From contig NZ_JADQDP010000001.1 of NCBI RefSeq assembly GCF_015694735.1, positions 1,419,910 through 1,483,909 on the forward strand: 64,000 nucleotides of DNA, in the 5' to 3' direction. Position numbers and translations under genes: made by a program. This stretch comes from Hymenobacter properus (GTDB lineage Bacteria > Bacteroidota > Bacteroidia > Cytophagales > Hymenobacteraceae). This document shows, one piece after another, positions 42,206 through 49,786 of the stretch. The notes below the pieces were generated by a model. It was not told the origin of the DNA. It worked only from the letters and a program-made list of their open reading frames with translations, and searched no databases. How positions within the stretch are numbered: the first letter of the stretch is position 1; each line of letters opens with the position of its first letter.

Positions 42206-44845
42206 ATGCCTGACCAAATGGACGACCGCCTGAAGCAATCCGCCGCCCGAGCCAAAGCGGCTTGGAACGGCCGGGGTGCAAACGGAATGGTCCCCTTTAA
42301 TGCCAGTGCGGCCGGCAAGCTGCCGCCCCAGGCGCCTGAGCTCGAAATGGCCGTGCTCGGGGCCCTGATGCTGGAAAAAGATGCCCTGACCTCGGTGATT
42401 GACCTGCTTAAGCCCGAGAGCTTTTACAAAGACGCGCACCAGCGCATCTACAAGGCCGTCATCCGGCTGTTCGACAAGTCCGAGCCCATCGACCAGCTCA
42501 CCGTGGTGCACGAGTTGCGCGAGATGGGCGAGCTCGAGGCCGCCGGCGGCCCCTTCTACGTGGCCAACCTCACCCTCAAGGTGAACTCGGCCGCCAACGT
42601 GGAATACCACGCCCGCATCATCACCGAAACCGCCATCAAGCGCGAGCTGATTCGCATTTCGAGCGAAATTCAGAAGGACGCCTTCGAGGACACCACCGAC
42701 GTGTTCAAGCTGCTCGACGACACCGAGTCGGCCCTGTTTGAGGTGTCGGAGGCGAACATCCGCAAGAACTTCGACGACATGCGCAGCCTGATGGGCAAGG
42801 CCATCAAGGAGCTCGAAGAAAAGAAAAACCAGAGCGACGGCCTCACGGGCGTGCCCACTGGCTTCTCGGCGCTTGACCGCGTTACGAGCGGCTGGCAACC
42901 GTCTGACTTAGTGATTATTGCTGCGCGCCCGGGCATGGGCAAGTGTCTCGGCAAAGGTACCAAAGTGCTGATGTTCGACGGCGACCTGCGCAATGTGGAG
43001 GACGTGTTGCCCGGCGACCTGCTGATGGGCGACGACTCGACCCCGCGCCGGGTGCTGAGTATTGCCCGCGGCCGCGAAAACATGTACTGGGTGCGCCAGA
43101 ACAAGGGCGACGACTACCGCGTGAACGAGAGCCACATCCTTTCGCTCAAACGCTCGCGCAACGAAGGTCCGCACCGCCACGGCGACGTGCTCAACATCAC
43201 CGTGAAGGACTACTTGGCCAAAGGGCCGAAATTCCGTTCGAACTACAAAGGCTACAAAGTGCCCGTGAAGTTTGAGGCGCAGGAGTTGCCCGTGGACCCG
43301 TATTTCCTGGGTGTGTGGCTCGGTGACGGTTCTTCTAACGATTGCCGCATCACCGGCCAGGACCAGGAAATAATTGATTACCTGCACGAGTACGCCGCCG
43401 CGCTGAACATGCAGGTAACGGTAGGCGTGGTCGAAAACCGCTGCAACAGCTACGGCATCACCAAAGGGCGACAGGGCGGTAACATTGCCGAATATTCCTT
43501 ACAAGATGAGCTGCGGCAGTTGGGCGTATTGGGCAACAAGCACATACCACGCGCCTACGCTATCAACTCGACCGAAAACCGCCTTCGCCTGCTGGCCGGT
43601 CTGATTGACAGCGACGGCCATCTCGACCCGGTTTCCAACGGCTACGAAATCACCCAGAAAAACCACCGCCTTGCCCGGCAAATCAAATTCCTGGGCGACT
43701 CGCTGGGTTTCCGTACGTCGCTCACGAAGAAGCGCGCCACCATTTCCAGCATCGGCTACGAAAGCGAAGTGTGGCGCGTGCGCCTCTATGGCGACATCAA
43801 CCGCGTACCAGTGCGCGTGGCCCGCAAAAAGGCCCAGCCATGGGCCTCGCCCGTCGATTGGCGCCAGACAGGCATCACGGTGGAGTTCGACAAAGTTGAT
43901 GATTATTACGGGTTTGAGATTGACGGCAACCGGCTGTTCCTGCTGCAGGACATGACCGTGACGCACAATACCGCCTTCGTAGTCTCGGCTATGCGCAACG
44001 CGGCCGTCGATTTCAAGAAGGCCGTGGCCATCTTCTCACTTGAAATGTCCTCGCTGCAGCTCGTCAACCGTCTGATTTCGGCCGAGGCGGAGCTGGACTC
44101 CGAGAAAATCAAGAAAGGTAGCCTCGCCGACCACGAGTGGCAGCAGCTCAACCACAAAATCACGGCTCTCTCGGCGGCGCCCATTTACATTGATGACACG
44201 CCCGGCCTGAGCATCCGCGAGCTGCGCACCAAGTGCCGCCGCCTGCGCTCGCAGAAGGACGTGCAGATGATTATCATCGACTACCTGCAGCTGATGAGCG
44301 GCAACACCGACGGCCGGGGCGGCAACCGCGAACAGGAAATCGCCAGCATCTCGCGGGCTCTCAAGGGCATTGCCAAGGAGTTGAACGTGCCCGTGCTGGC
44401 GCTGTCGCAGCTCTCGCGCTCGGTGGAAACCCGTGGTGGCGACAAGAAGCCGCAGCTGAGTGACCTTCGTGAATCGGGCTCCATCGAGCAGGACGCCGAC
44501 ATGGTAATCTTCCTCTACCGCCCCGAATACTACGGCCTCGACCAGGACGCCGAGGGCAACTCGACGCAAGGCGTGGGCGAAGTCATCATCGCCAAGCACC
44601 GAAACGGCTCCCTCGAAACCGTGCAGCTCAAGTTCATCGGCAAGTTCACCAAGTTTGCCGACCTCGACGGCATGGGTGGCGGCTTCGACCCCGGCAACTA
44701 CCAGACCATGAGCCTGCCCGCCAGCAACTTCGACAGCGAGCCTAGCCCATTTGCGCCTAACACCATTCGCCTGGGCTCGAAGATTAACGAGTCGCCGGTG
44801 CCGTTCCCGAAGAGCAATTTCAGCAACGAGGAGCCGCCTTTTTAA
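42206..44845 (+). CDS. dnaB: Replicative DNA helicase DnaB, interrupted by an intein
   Basis: An 879-residue precursor. The N-terminal DnaB domain (LPPQAPELEMAVLGALMLEKDALTSVIDLL) spans about 30-140; a linker and RecA-like ATPase core follow. At residue 247 the Walker A loop ARPGMGK-T is split by a 342-residue intein (247-588); after splicing, the sequence reads GMGK-TAFVVSAMRNAA. The ATPase core resumes with AIFSLEMSSLQLVNRL, Walker B IIIDYLQLM, LSQLSRSVETRGGDKKPQLSDLRESGSIEQDAD and the arginine-finger KHRNGSLETVQL. The spliced protein is about 537 residues, a normal length. Start MPDQMDDRLK at 42206. Helicase activity requires splicing because the P-loop is interrupted. Confidence 0.95.
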   Translation: MPDQMDDRLKQSAARAKAAWNGRGANGMVPFNASAAGKLPPQAPELEMAVLGALMLEKDALTSVIDLLKPESFYKDAHQRIYKAVIRLFDKSEPIDQLTVVHELREMGELEAAGGPFYVANLTLKVNSAANVEYHARIITETAIKRELIRISSEIQKDAFEDTTDVFKLLDDTESALFEVSEANIRKNFDDMRSLMGKAIKELEEKKNQSDGLTGVPTGFSALDRVTSGWQPSDLVIIAARPGMGKCLGKGTKVLMFDGDLRNVEDVLPGDLLMGDDSTPRRVLSIARGRENMYWVRQNKGDDYRVNESHILSLKRSRNEGPHRHGDVLNITVKDYLAKGPKFRSNYKGYKVPVKFEAQELPVDPYFLGVWLGDGSSNDCRITGQDQEIIDYLHEYAAALNMQVTVGVVENRCNSYGITKGRQGGNIAEYSLQDELRQLGVLGNKHIPRAYAINSTENRLRLLAGLIDSDGHLDPVSNGYEITQKNHRLARQIKFLGDSLGFRTSLTKKRATISSIGYESEVWRVRLYGDINRVPVRVARKKAQPWASPVDWRQTGITVEFDKVDDYYGFEIDGNRLFLLQDMTVTHNTAFVVSAMRNAAVDFKKAVAIFSLEMSSLQLVNRLISAEAELDSEKIKKGSLADHEWQQLNHKITALSAAPIYIDDTPGLSIRELRTKCRRLRSQKDVQMIIIDYLQLMSGNTDGRGGNREQEIASISRALKGIAKELNVPVLALSQLSRSVETRGGDKKPQLSDLRESGSIEQDADMVIFLYRPEYYGLDQDAEGNSTQGVGEVIIAKHRNGSLETVQLKFIGKFTKFADLDGMGGGFDPGNYQTMSLPASNFDSEPSPFAPNTIRLGSKINESPVPFPKSNFSNEEPPF
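42944..43969 (+). mobile_element. DnaB intein with LAGLIDADG homing endonuclease
   Basis: A 342-codon in-frame insertion. Splice-site residues: Cys1 (CLGKGTKVLMFDG, block A), His in NESHILSL (block B), and C-terminal GFEIDGNRLFLLQDMTVTHN (blocks F and G) ending His-Asn; the +1 extein residue is Thr. The endonuclease domain has both dodecapeptide motifs: YFLGVWLGDGSSND and LLAGLIDSDGHLD, each with its acidic residue, so nuclease activity is plausible. Base composition matches the host, suggesting long residence. Confidence 0.95.
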
Positions 44846-44848
44846 TTG

Positions 44849-45286
44849 ATGGAAACAGAACTGCAGGCGGCACAGCCCCATGTGCCTTTGTATTCGGCGC
44901 GGGCCATTCGGGGCTTTTCCATGCTGTTCAGTGCCATTGCGGGCGGCTTCCTGACGGCCCAGAACCTGCGCGATGTGGGCCAATCCGAGGCCGCACGCAA
45001 GGCGCTGTGGGGTAGCATCGGCTACACTTTGCTGCTGCTGTGGCTCACGTCGTACTTGCCCAATCGGGTGGGCGGCACGTGGCTGCCGTTGGTGATTGGC
45101 TACGCAGGGGCCATGGGCCTGGAAGCTTATTCCAAAAAATTCGTGCCGAACTGGATAGACTTTCCGACTAAAAGCATCAAAAAACCCCTCCTGATTTGCC
45201 TGGCCATCACGCTGCCGCTGATAGCTGCGATTGTGTATTTGGCTGCGGTTGCCAGCACCGTGTCTGGCGGCCTATTTCAGTATTAA
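44849..45286 (+). CDS. Small integral membrane protein of unknown function
   Basis: 145 residues with about four hydrophobic segments (20-40 weak, 58-72, 78-93, 112-138), no signal peptide and a charged N-terminus (METELQAAQPHVPLYSARAIRGFSM). A central KKFVPNWIDFPTKSIKKP loop is basic. No named family recognised; similar short proteins in Bacteroidota carry 'RAIRGFSxLFSxIxGG' near the N-terminus. The ATG at 44849 comes four bases after the dnaB stop, so it is likely co-transcribed with and perhaps coupled to dnaB. Confidence 0.7.
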   Translation: METELQAAQPHVPLYSARAIRGFSMLFSAIAGGFLTAQNLRDVGQSEAARKALWGSIGYTLLLLWLTSYLPNRVGGTWLPLVIGYAGAMGLEAYSKKFVPNWIDFPTKSIKKPLLICLAITLPLIAAIVYLAAVASTVSGGLFQY

Positions 45287-45324
45287 TTGCTTACCGCACA
45301 GCCTGTACGCCTCAGCCTTAGGGA

Positions 45325-46044
45325 TTATTCCAGCGCCGAGGCAAGGTTGCAGGTGCTACTAAAGCGCAGCAGCTCGGGGCTGGTTTTGAAGCCGCGGCCG
45401 CCAAAGCCTTTGCTGTATAATTGAATGTTGGTGCGCGGCCGGTCCCAGCCGTCGCTGCTTTCAGAATTGCTGCCGTCGCTGGCTTCCAGCACCGCGCCGC
45501 GGCGCACGTGCAGGGCGGTGCACATTTTATCGGCGGTTTTGGTGGCATCGGTCAGGGCGAGGGCGGCGGCTTCGCGGTGCAGGCTGTCGGCGCGGCTGTG
45601 GCCGTAGCCCAGGTCCTTGATGCGGCTGATGCGAGTCGCCAGCAGTTCTTCGAGGAAGGGCGAGAGGCGCCGCAAGTCGTTGACTCGCACCGTGACGGAT
45701 TGCGATGAGTTGAAGCCCAGGAACACTTCCTTGCCCTTCACGTAATCAAATTCCTTGTTGGAAGAAGTACTGCTCACGCGCACCTCGTTGGGGCCGGGCG
45801 CGTAGCGTTTGGACAGCACCAGCACCTGGTCGACCACCGCCTGCACTTCCGCTACGGCGTCTTTCAGCTTGGGCCGGGTGAAATCAGCGTCCACTGTTAG
45901 CTCCGCATAATCTGGGTACACCGTCACGCTGCCGTACCCAACGCTGCGCACCTGACGCGGTGGGGCGCCCGGGCCGGCAGGCGCCTGGCAGGCACCCAAG
46001 GTGGTGAACAGTGGCAAAAAAGCAAATTTCCAGGCTGGCTTCAT
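45325..46044 (-). CDS. SIMPL-domain (DUF541) lipoprotein
   Basis: 239 residues. A lipoprotein-like signal MKPAWKFAFLPLFTTLGAC ends in Cys19. The mature part starts RQVRSVGYGSVTVYPDYAELTVDADFTRPKLKDAVAEVQAVVDQVL, the SIMPL-domain signature (G-x-G-x-V/x-x-x-P-D-x-A), and continues with VRVSSTSSNKEFDYVKGKEVFLGFNSSQSVTVRVNDL. SIMPL proteins (BP26/OMP28-like) form large ring-like assemblies at the cell surface; their role is unclear. The start at 46044 is used because upstream codons lack a signal sequence. Divergent from the TSUP transporter. Confidence 0.85.
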   Translation of the reverse strand: MKPAWKFAFLPLFTTLGACQAPAGPGAPPRQVRSVGYGSVTVYPDYAELTVDADFTRPKLKDAVAEVQAVVDQVLVLSKRYAPGPNEVRVSSTSSNKEFDYVKGKEVFLGFNSSQSVTVRVNDLRRLSPFLEELLATRISRIKDLGYGHSRADSLHREAAALALTDATKTADKMCTALHVRRGAVLEASDGSNSESSDGWDRPRTNIQLYSKGFGGRGFKTSPELLRFSSTCNLASALE

Positions 46045-46125
46045 AGGGTTGGTTTTTAAACCAGAACGCGTCATTACTGCCGATATTGCCAATTCCGGCC
46101 GGGGTCAGAGGCTTACCTTCGCGCC

Positions 46126-46896
46126 ATGACGGTTTCGCTGGTCCTACTCTGTTTTTTTGCCGCGCTGGCCGGCTTCATCGATGCTCAGGTGGGCGGAGGC
46201 GGGCTTATTCAGCTGCCCGCCATGGTGCTCTTGCTGCCCGAAGTGCCATACGCCACCGTGCTGGGCACAGGCAAAGTGGCCAGCCTGGCCGGCACGGCCG
46301 CGGCCCTGCGCCGCTACCTGGGCGGCCCCGACGCCGTACCGCTGCGCTGGCGCACGGTGGCCATCACGGCGCTGGTGGCGGGCGGGTTTGCGCTGCTGGG
46401 CGCCCGGGCCGCCAGCAGCCTGCATAAAGAAGCGGTGCGGCCGCTGGTGCTGGTGCTGCTCTCGGCCATGGCCGTGTATACGTTGTGGCGCAAGGATTTT
46501 GGCAGCCTGCACGCCCCGCGCCTGCACGGGCGCCGCGAGATTATCACGGGCGTGGCGCTGGGACTGGCCATCGGTTTTTACGACGGCTTCTTCGGGCCGG
46601 GCACGGGCAGCTTGCTGCTCTTTGCCTTTGTGGGGTTGTTTGGCTACGATTTTCTGGCTGCCTCGGCCTCGGCCAAGTTCGTGAACGTGGCCACCAACAT
46701 TGCTGGACTTGCTTTCTTCATTTCCACGGGGCACGTACTCTACCAAGTGGCCATTCCGATGGCTATTTGCAACATGCTGGGCTCTACGCTGGGCGCCCGC
46801 ATGGCGCTGCGAAAGGGCACCGGCTTCGTGCGCGTGCTCTTTCTGGTGGTAGTGGGGGCCTTTATTCTGAAGCTGGGTTGGGAGACGTTTGGATAA
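46126..46896 (+). CDS. TSUP (TauE/SafE) family anion exporter
   Basis: 256 residues with eight predicted hydrophobic helices. The TSUP repeats are recognisable: FAALAGFIDAQVGGGGLIQLPAM (about 8-30) and, in the second half, LGLAIGFYDGFFGPGTGSLLLFAFVGLFGYDF (about 140-170), each with the family G-x-(G)-G-G/PGTG turn. Members export sulfite, sulfoacetate, taurine-derived or other organic anions; the substrate is not evident. The ATG at 46126 lies only four bases after a TACCTTCG promoter-like element, hinting at a leaderless transcript. It ends in a clear terminator. Confidence 0.9.
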   Translation: MTVSLVLLCFFAALAGFIDAQVGGGGLIQLPAMVLLLPEVPYATVLGTGKVASLAGTAAALRRYLGGPDAVPLRWRTVAITALVAGGFALLGARAASSLHKEAVRPLVLVLLSAMAVYTLWRKDFGSLHAPRLHGRREIITGVALGLAIGFYDGFFGPGTGSLLLFAFVGLFGYDFLAASASAKFVNVATNIAGLAFFISTGHVLYQVAIPMAICNMLGSTLGARMALRKGTGFVRVLFLVVVGAFILKLGWETFG

Positions 46897-46927
46897 AAAA
46901 ACAGGTCCCGGAACGAGACCTGTTTTT
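46896..46927 (+). terminator. Rho-independent terminator
   Basis: Stem AAAAACAGGTC / GACCTGTTTTT, loop CCGGAACGA, starting on the TSUP stop codon; bidirectional for the convergent T9SS cargo gene. Confidence 0.85.
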
Positions 46928-46948
46928 AGCTAAGCGCTGATAAAATGC

Positions 46949-48013
46949 TTACTGGGCACCGGCGGCCTTCACAAACCGGGTGCTCTGGCCAGTGGCCGCG
47001 TTGCGCAGGTAGTACACGCCCGCGGGCAGGGCCCGCACGTCGAGCTGCTGGCGCTGCACCGGCGCCATTTCCACTTGCTGCACGCGGTGGCCGAACTGAT
47101 TGAACAGCTCCATGGAGCTGCCCGGGGTACCGGCCACGGTGATGAAATCGGCGGCCGGGCTCGGATAAGCGGCCAAAGCCGTGGCCGCCGCCATGCTTTT
47201 CACCATCACAATCGGGCTGAATGCTTCCTTGCCATCGGCATCGACCTGGCGGAGGCGGTAATAGCTCACGGCCTTGGGCGCGGCATCAACAAACTGGTAC
47301 TGACGGGGCTGGGTGCTGTTGCCGGCGCCCTTCACCTGGCCAATAGCCCGGAAAACATCCAACTCCTCTTCAGCACGTTCCACCACAAAATGGTCACTGT
47401 TGTGCTCCGAAGCCGTGCTCCAAGTTAGGGCCACGCCGGTACCCGTGGCTTTGCCTTGGAAAGACACCAGCTCGACCGGCAGCGGGGTCACGCTGCCGTA
47501 AGCCTCAAAAACATCCACGCTGACGCTGGCGTTGAGGAGGCCGGTGGTGCGTATTTCGATTTGGTTGATATCGTCGGCTACGGTGAATTCCACCGCCACC
47601 TTATTGGTACCGGTGGCGCTGAGGTCGAGCAGCGAGCTTGCCGCGAAGTTGTCCACGGCCGTTGAGCTGTTGTTCATGTAAGTGCGAATGCTGGTGCCGT
47701 TCAAGATGCCCAAGTCAACGTTCGAACCCATTTGGATAATTAAGCCGGCCCGGCCACCACGACGAACCGTTGAGGGAAAGGCCAGCCGCAAGCGGGCGGC
47801 ACCCAACAGTACCGGCGCCTCAATACGGGCCGCTGTCGAAACGGAGCCATCCACCGAACGTGGCTCGTTGGTGGCGTTCAGCGAAGAAACCACAGAGGAA
47901 GCATACTGCCATGGCTGCGCAACGGACTGCTGAGCAGCACTTGTGAGGGAATTGCTTACCAGCAACAAAACGCTAAGGAAAGTCGCTCGAAAGGATAAGT
48001 AAGAATAACGCAT
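46949..48013 (-). CDS. Secreted protein with T9SS C-terminal sorting domain
   Basis: 354 residues. Signal peptide MRYSYLSFRATFLSVLLLVSNSLTSAAQ, then a beta-rich domain of about 150 residues (RIEAPVLLGAARLRLAFPST, NQIEIRTTGLLNASVSVDVFEAYG), an Ig-like module starting PLPVELVSFQGKATGTGVALTWSTASEHNSDHFVVERA, and a C-terminal sorting domain (YPSPAADFITVAGTPGSSMELFNQFGHRVQQVEM ... LPAGVYYLRNAATGQSTRFVKA). The 'PLPVELVSFQGK...LTWSTASEHNSDHFVVERS' module is shared with the cargo gene at 7591. The N-terminal domain may carry a ligand-binding jelly roll but has no assigned family. ATG at 48013 preferred to two upstream in-frame starts. Confidence 0.82.
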   Translation of the reverse strand: MRYSYLSFRATFLSVLLLVSNSLTSAAQQSVAQPWQYASSVVSSLNATNEPRSVDGSVSTAARIEAPVLLGAARLRLAFPSTVRRGGRAGLIIQMGSNVDLGILNGTSIRTYMNNSSTAVDNFAASSLLDLSATGTNKVAVEFTVADDINQIEIRTTGLLNASVSVDVFEAYGSVTPLPVELVSFQGKATGTGVALTWSTASEHNSDHFVVERAEEELDVFRAIGQVKGAGNSTQPRQYQFVDAAPKAVSYYRLRQVDADGKEAFSPIVMVKSMAAATALAAYPSPAADFITVAGTPGSSMELFNQFGHRVQQVEMAPVQRQQLDVRALPAGVYYLRNAATGQSTRFVKAAGAQ

Positions 48014-48404
48014 ACAAAGAGGGATAAAAATCATACCCTCCCGCAAAAACAATATTTTTGCCAAACGCGCTACTGTTATTTAATGCTTTGCCAGCAAGTA
48101 ATTTAAAGAAAACACCTAACTCGATAATAGTACTAATTTTGGAATAACAGAATCAAAACGGGAATAAAACCACTTTCTATATATTGCTTATTTAATAATA
48201 AATTAGCTAAAAATATGCCCCACCAAGCAATTAACATGTTGGTTTTATAAGTCAGCAAAAACAGAAGCAAGTACAATAGATATAACAAAATCCAGAATCG
48301 TTATCTTAGACCCTTGTGCTCGCCAAGGGCATAAAGCAATGCAGGGTTGGTCAAAATTTTACAAAATTGACCAACCCCGCATTGCCTGTTGTTTGCTCTG
48401 TTTG
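48014..48404. other. AT-rich intergenic region with a terminator
   Basis: About 390 bases, strongly AT-rich from 48090 to 48300, with no gene. It ends in a 19-bp stem GCAATGCAGGGTTGGTCAA / TTGACCAACCCCGCATTGC (one mismatch) at 48336-48385, the likely terminator of the minus-strand PepSY gene. Confidence 0.65.
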
Positions 48405-49676
48405 TTAGGCCACAACTGCCAGTTCGCGGGTTTTGCGCTGCTGCTTGCGCCGCCGGTTTAGCCACATGATAGTACCCGTGACGGGGAAGGTGGCGCCGAG
48501 CAGCGTCATCACCAAAGCCAGCGCTTTGGTGGGCCAGCCAAAAATGGCTCCCGTGTGCACCGGCTTGAACAAGCCGCGGATGCGCTGGCCCAGGGGGCGC
48601 TGGGCATACGTCTGGCCGCTGATGACCTGTCCGGAATATTGGTCGAGGTACACCTCATCGGTGGCATTCTCGGTGATGGCGCCGGGGCGCAGCACGGCCA
48701 CCCGGATACTGCCCTTGGGGTCTTTAGGCAGCTGCAGGGCGTAGAACTCAGCGTCGGGGGCTTGCTGGCGGGCCAGGGCCAGCACGGCATCGGCCGCAAA
48801 GGCCGGCGCCCCGGCGCCAACTGGCGCGGCCGACTCGGGGGCTTCGGGGCGCTTCAGCGGCGAGTGGGTGAGCTTGTTGATGCCCTCCCCTACCCAATCG
48901 AACGACATGCCCACGCCGGTGAGTGCGATGACGAACAGAAACACCGACGCGTAGAAGCCCAGCACAATGTGAAAGTCGTGGTTGAGGCGTTTCCAGCTGC
49001 TGCCCCACTTCACCTTCAGGCGGGCGCTGAAGGCCTTGCGGGCGGTGGGCCACCACAGCACAATGCCCGTAGCCAGGATGAACAGAAACATGGAGGCACT
49101 AATGCCCATCACCAGCTTGCCTACTTTGCCGGCCACCAGGCCGCGGTGCAGCATCTCCACAGTCTTAAAGAAGTTGTCGCGCGGGTTCAGCTCGCCGGTA
49201 ACGGCCCCGGTGTAGGGGTTCACAAACACACGGGGGCCACCGCCCTCGCCGCCCTTACCGCCTTTTCCACCTTTGCTGGGGCCTTTGCCAGGTCCCCCCT
49301 CGGCGGGCTGGCCAGCGCGCTTTTCGGTAGCTTTTTGCTCGGCGGCAGCGCTTCCGGGGCGGCCGGCACTTCCCTTGCCCCCTTCCGGCGCGCCGGCGAG
49401 GCTCACTTCCACGGTGCGGGTGGGGTCGGCATACACTTTGAAGCTGCCGATTTTGGCTTTGGGCTTGTAGGCGCGCACGGCTTCGGCCACCTGCGCCAGC
49501 GCTAGACGCGGCGTGCTGGCCGGCGCCACAAAGTAGCGCTCCGAGTGCCAGGCTTGCTCCAGCTCTTTTTCGAACGCCAGCACGCAGCCGGTGAGGCACA
49601 CCCACACAATGACTAGCCCCGAGGCGAGCCCCAGCCATAAGTGAACAGTGCGGAAGGCAGATTTAAGCGGAGTCAT
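48405..49676 (-). CDS. PepSY-associated membrane protein (siderophore-iron reductase-like)
   Basis: 423 residues. TM1 is HLWLGLASGLVIVWVCLTGCVLAFEKEL (about 12-38), followed by a periplasmic loop with a PepSY-like strand (RLALAQVAEAVRAYKPKAKIGSFKV) and a 45-residue low-complexity insert rich in Gly/Lys/Pro (EGGPGKGPSKGGKGGKGGEGGG). TM2 and TM3 are GKLVMGISASMFLFILATGIVLWW and HDFHIVLGFYASVFLFVIALTGVGM; TM4 is at the C-terminus. Conserved His residues (HLW, LHRGL, HDFHI, PVHTG) suggest heme ligation as in PiuB/FoxB-type reductases that release iron from siderophores. It is downstream of the siderophore receptor on the same strand. Confidence 0.88.
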   Translation of the reverse strand: MTPLKSAFRTVHLWLGLASGLVIVWVCLTGCVLAFEKELEQAWHSERYFVAPASTPRLALAQVAEAVRAYKPKAKIGSFKVYADPTRTVEVSLAGAPEGGKGSAGRPGSAAAEQKATEKRAGQPAEGGPGKGPSKGGKGGKGGEGGGPRVFVNPYTGAVTGELNPRDNFFKTVEMLHRGLVAGKVGKLVMGISASMFLFILATGIVLWWPTARKAFSARLKVKWGSSWKRLNHDFHIVLGFYASVFLFVIALTGVGMSFDWVGEGINKLTHSPLKRPEAPESAAPVGAGAPAFAADAVLALARQQAPDAEFYALQLPKDPKGSIRVAVLRPGAITENATDEVYLDQYSGQVISGQTYAQRPLGQRIRGLFKPVHTGAIFGWPTKALALVMTLLGATFPVTGTIMWLNRRRKQQRKTRELAVVA

Positions 49677-49738
49677 CGGGCTTTCAGAAAACGAATTAAT
49701 CAGAAAAAATACCCAGCGCAGGGTAGAATTAGGCACAG

Positions 49739-49773
49739 CGGGCCGGCCGCTTTGAGAGCAGCCGGCCCGTTGC
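49739..49773 (-). terminator. Hairpin between receptor and PepSY genes
   Basis: AGCGGGCCGGC / GCCGGCCCGTT with a 13-base interior including TTTGAGA. It sits between two genes of one likely unit and may limit read-through. Confidence 0.55.
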
Positions 49774-49786
49774 AGGCGGAATCATC

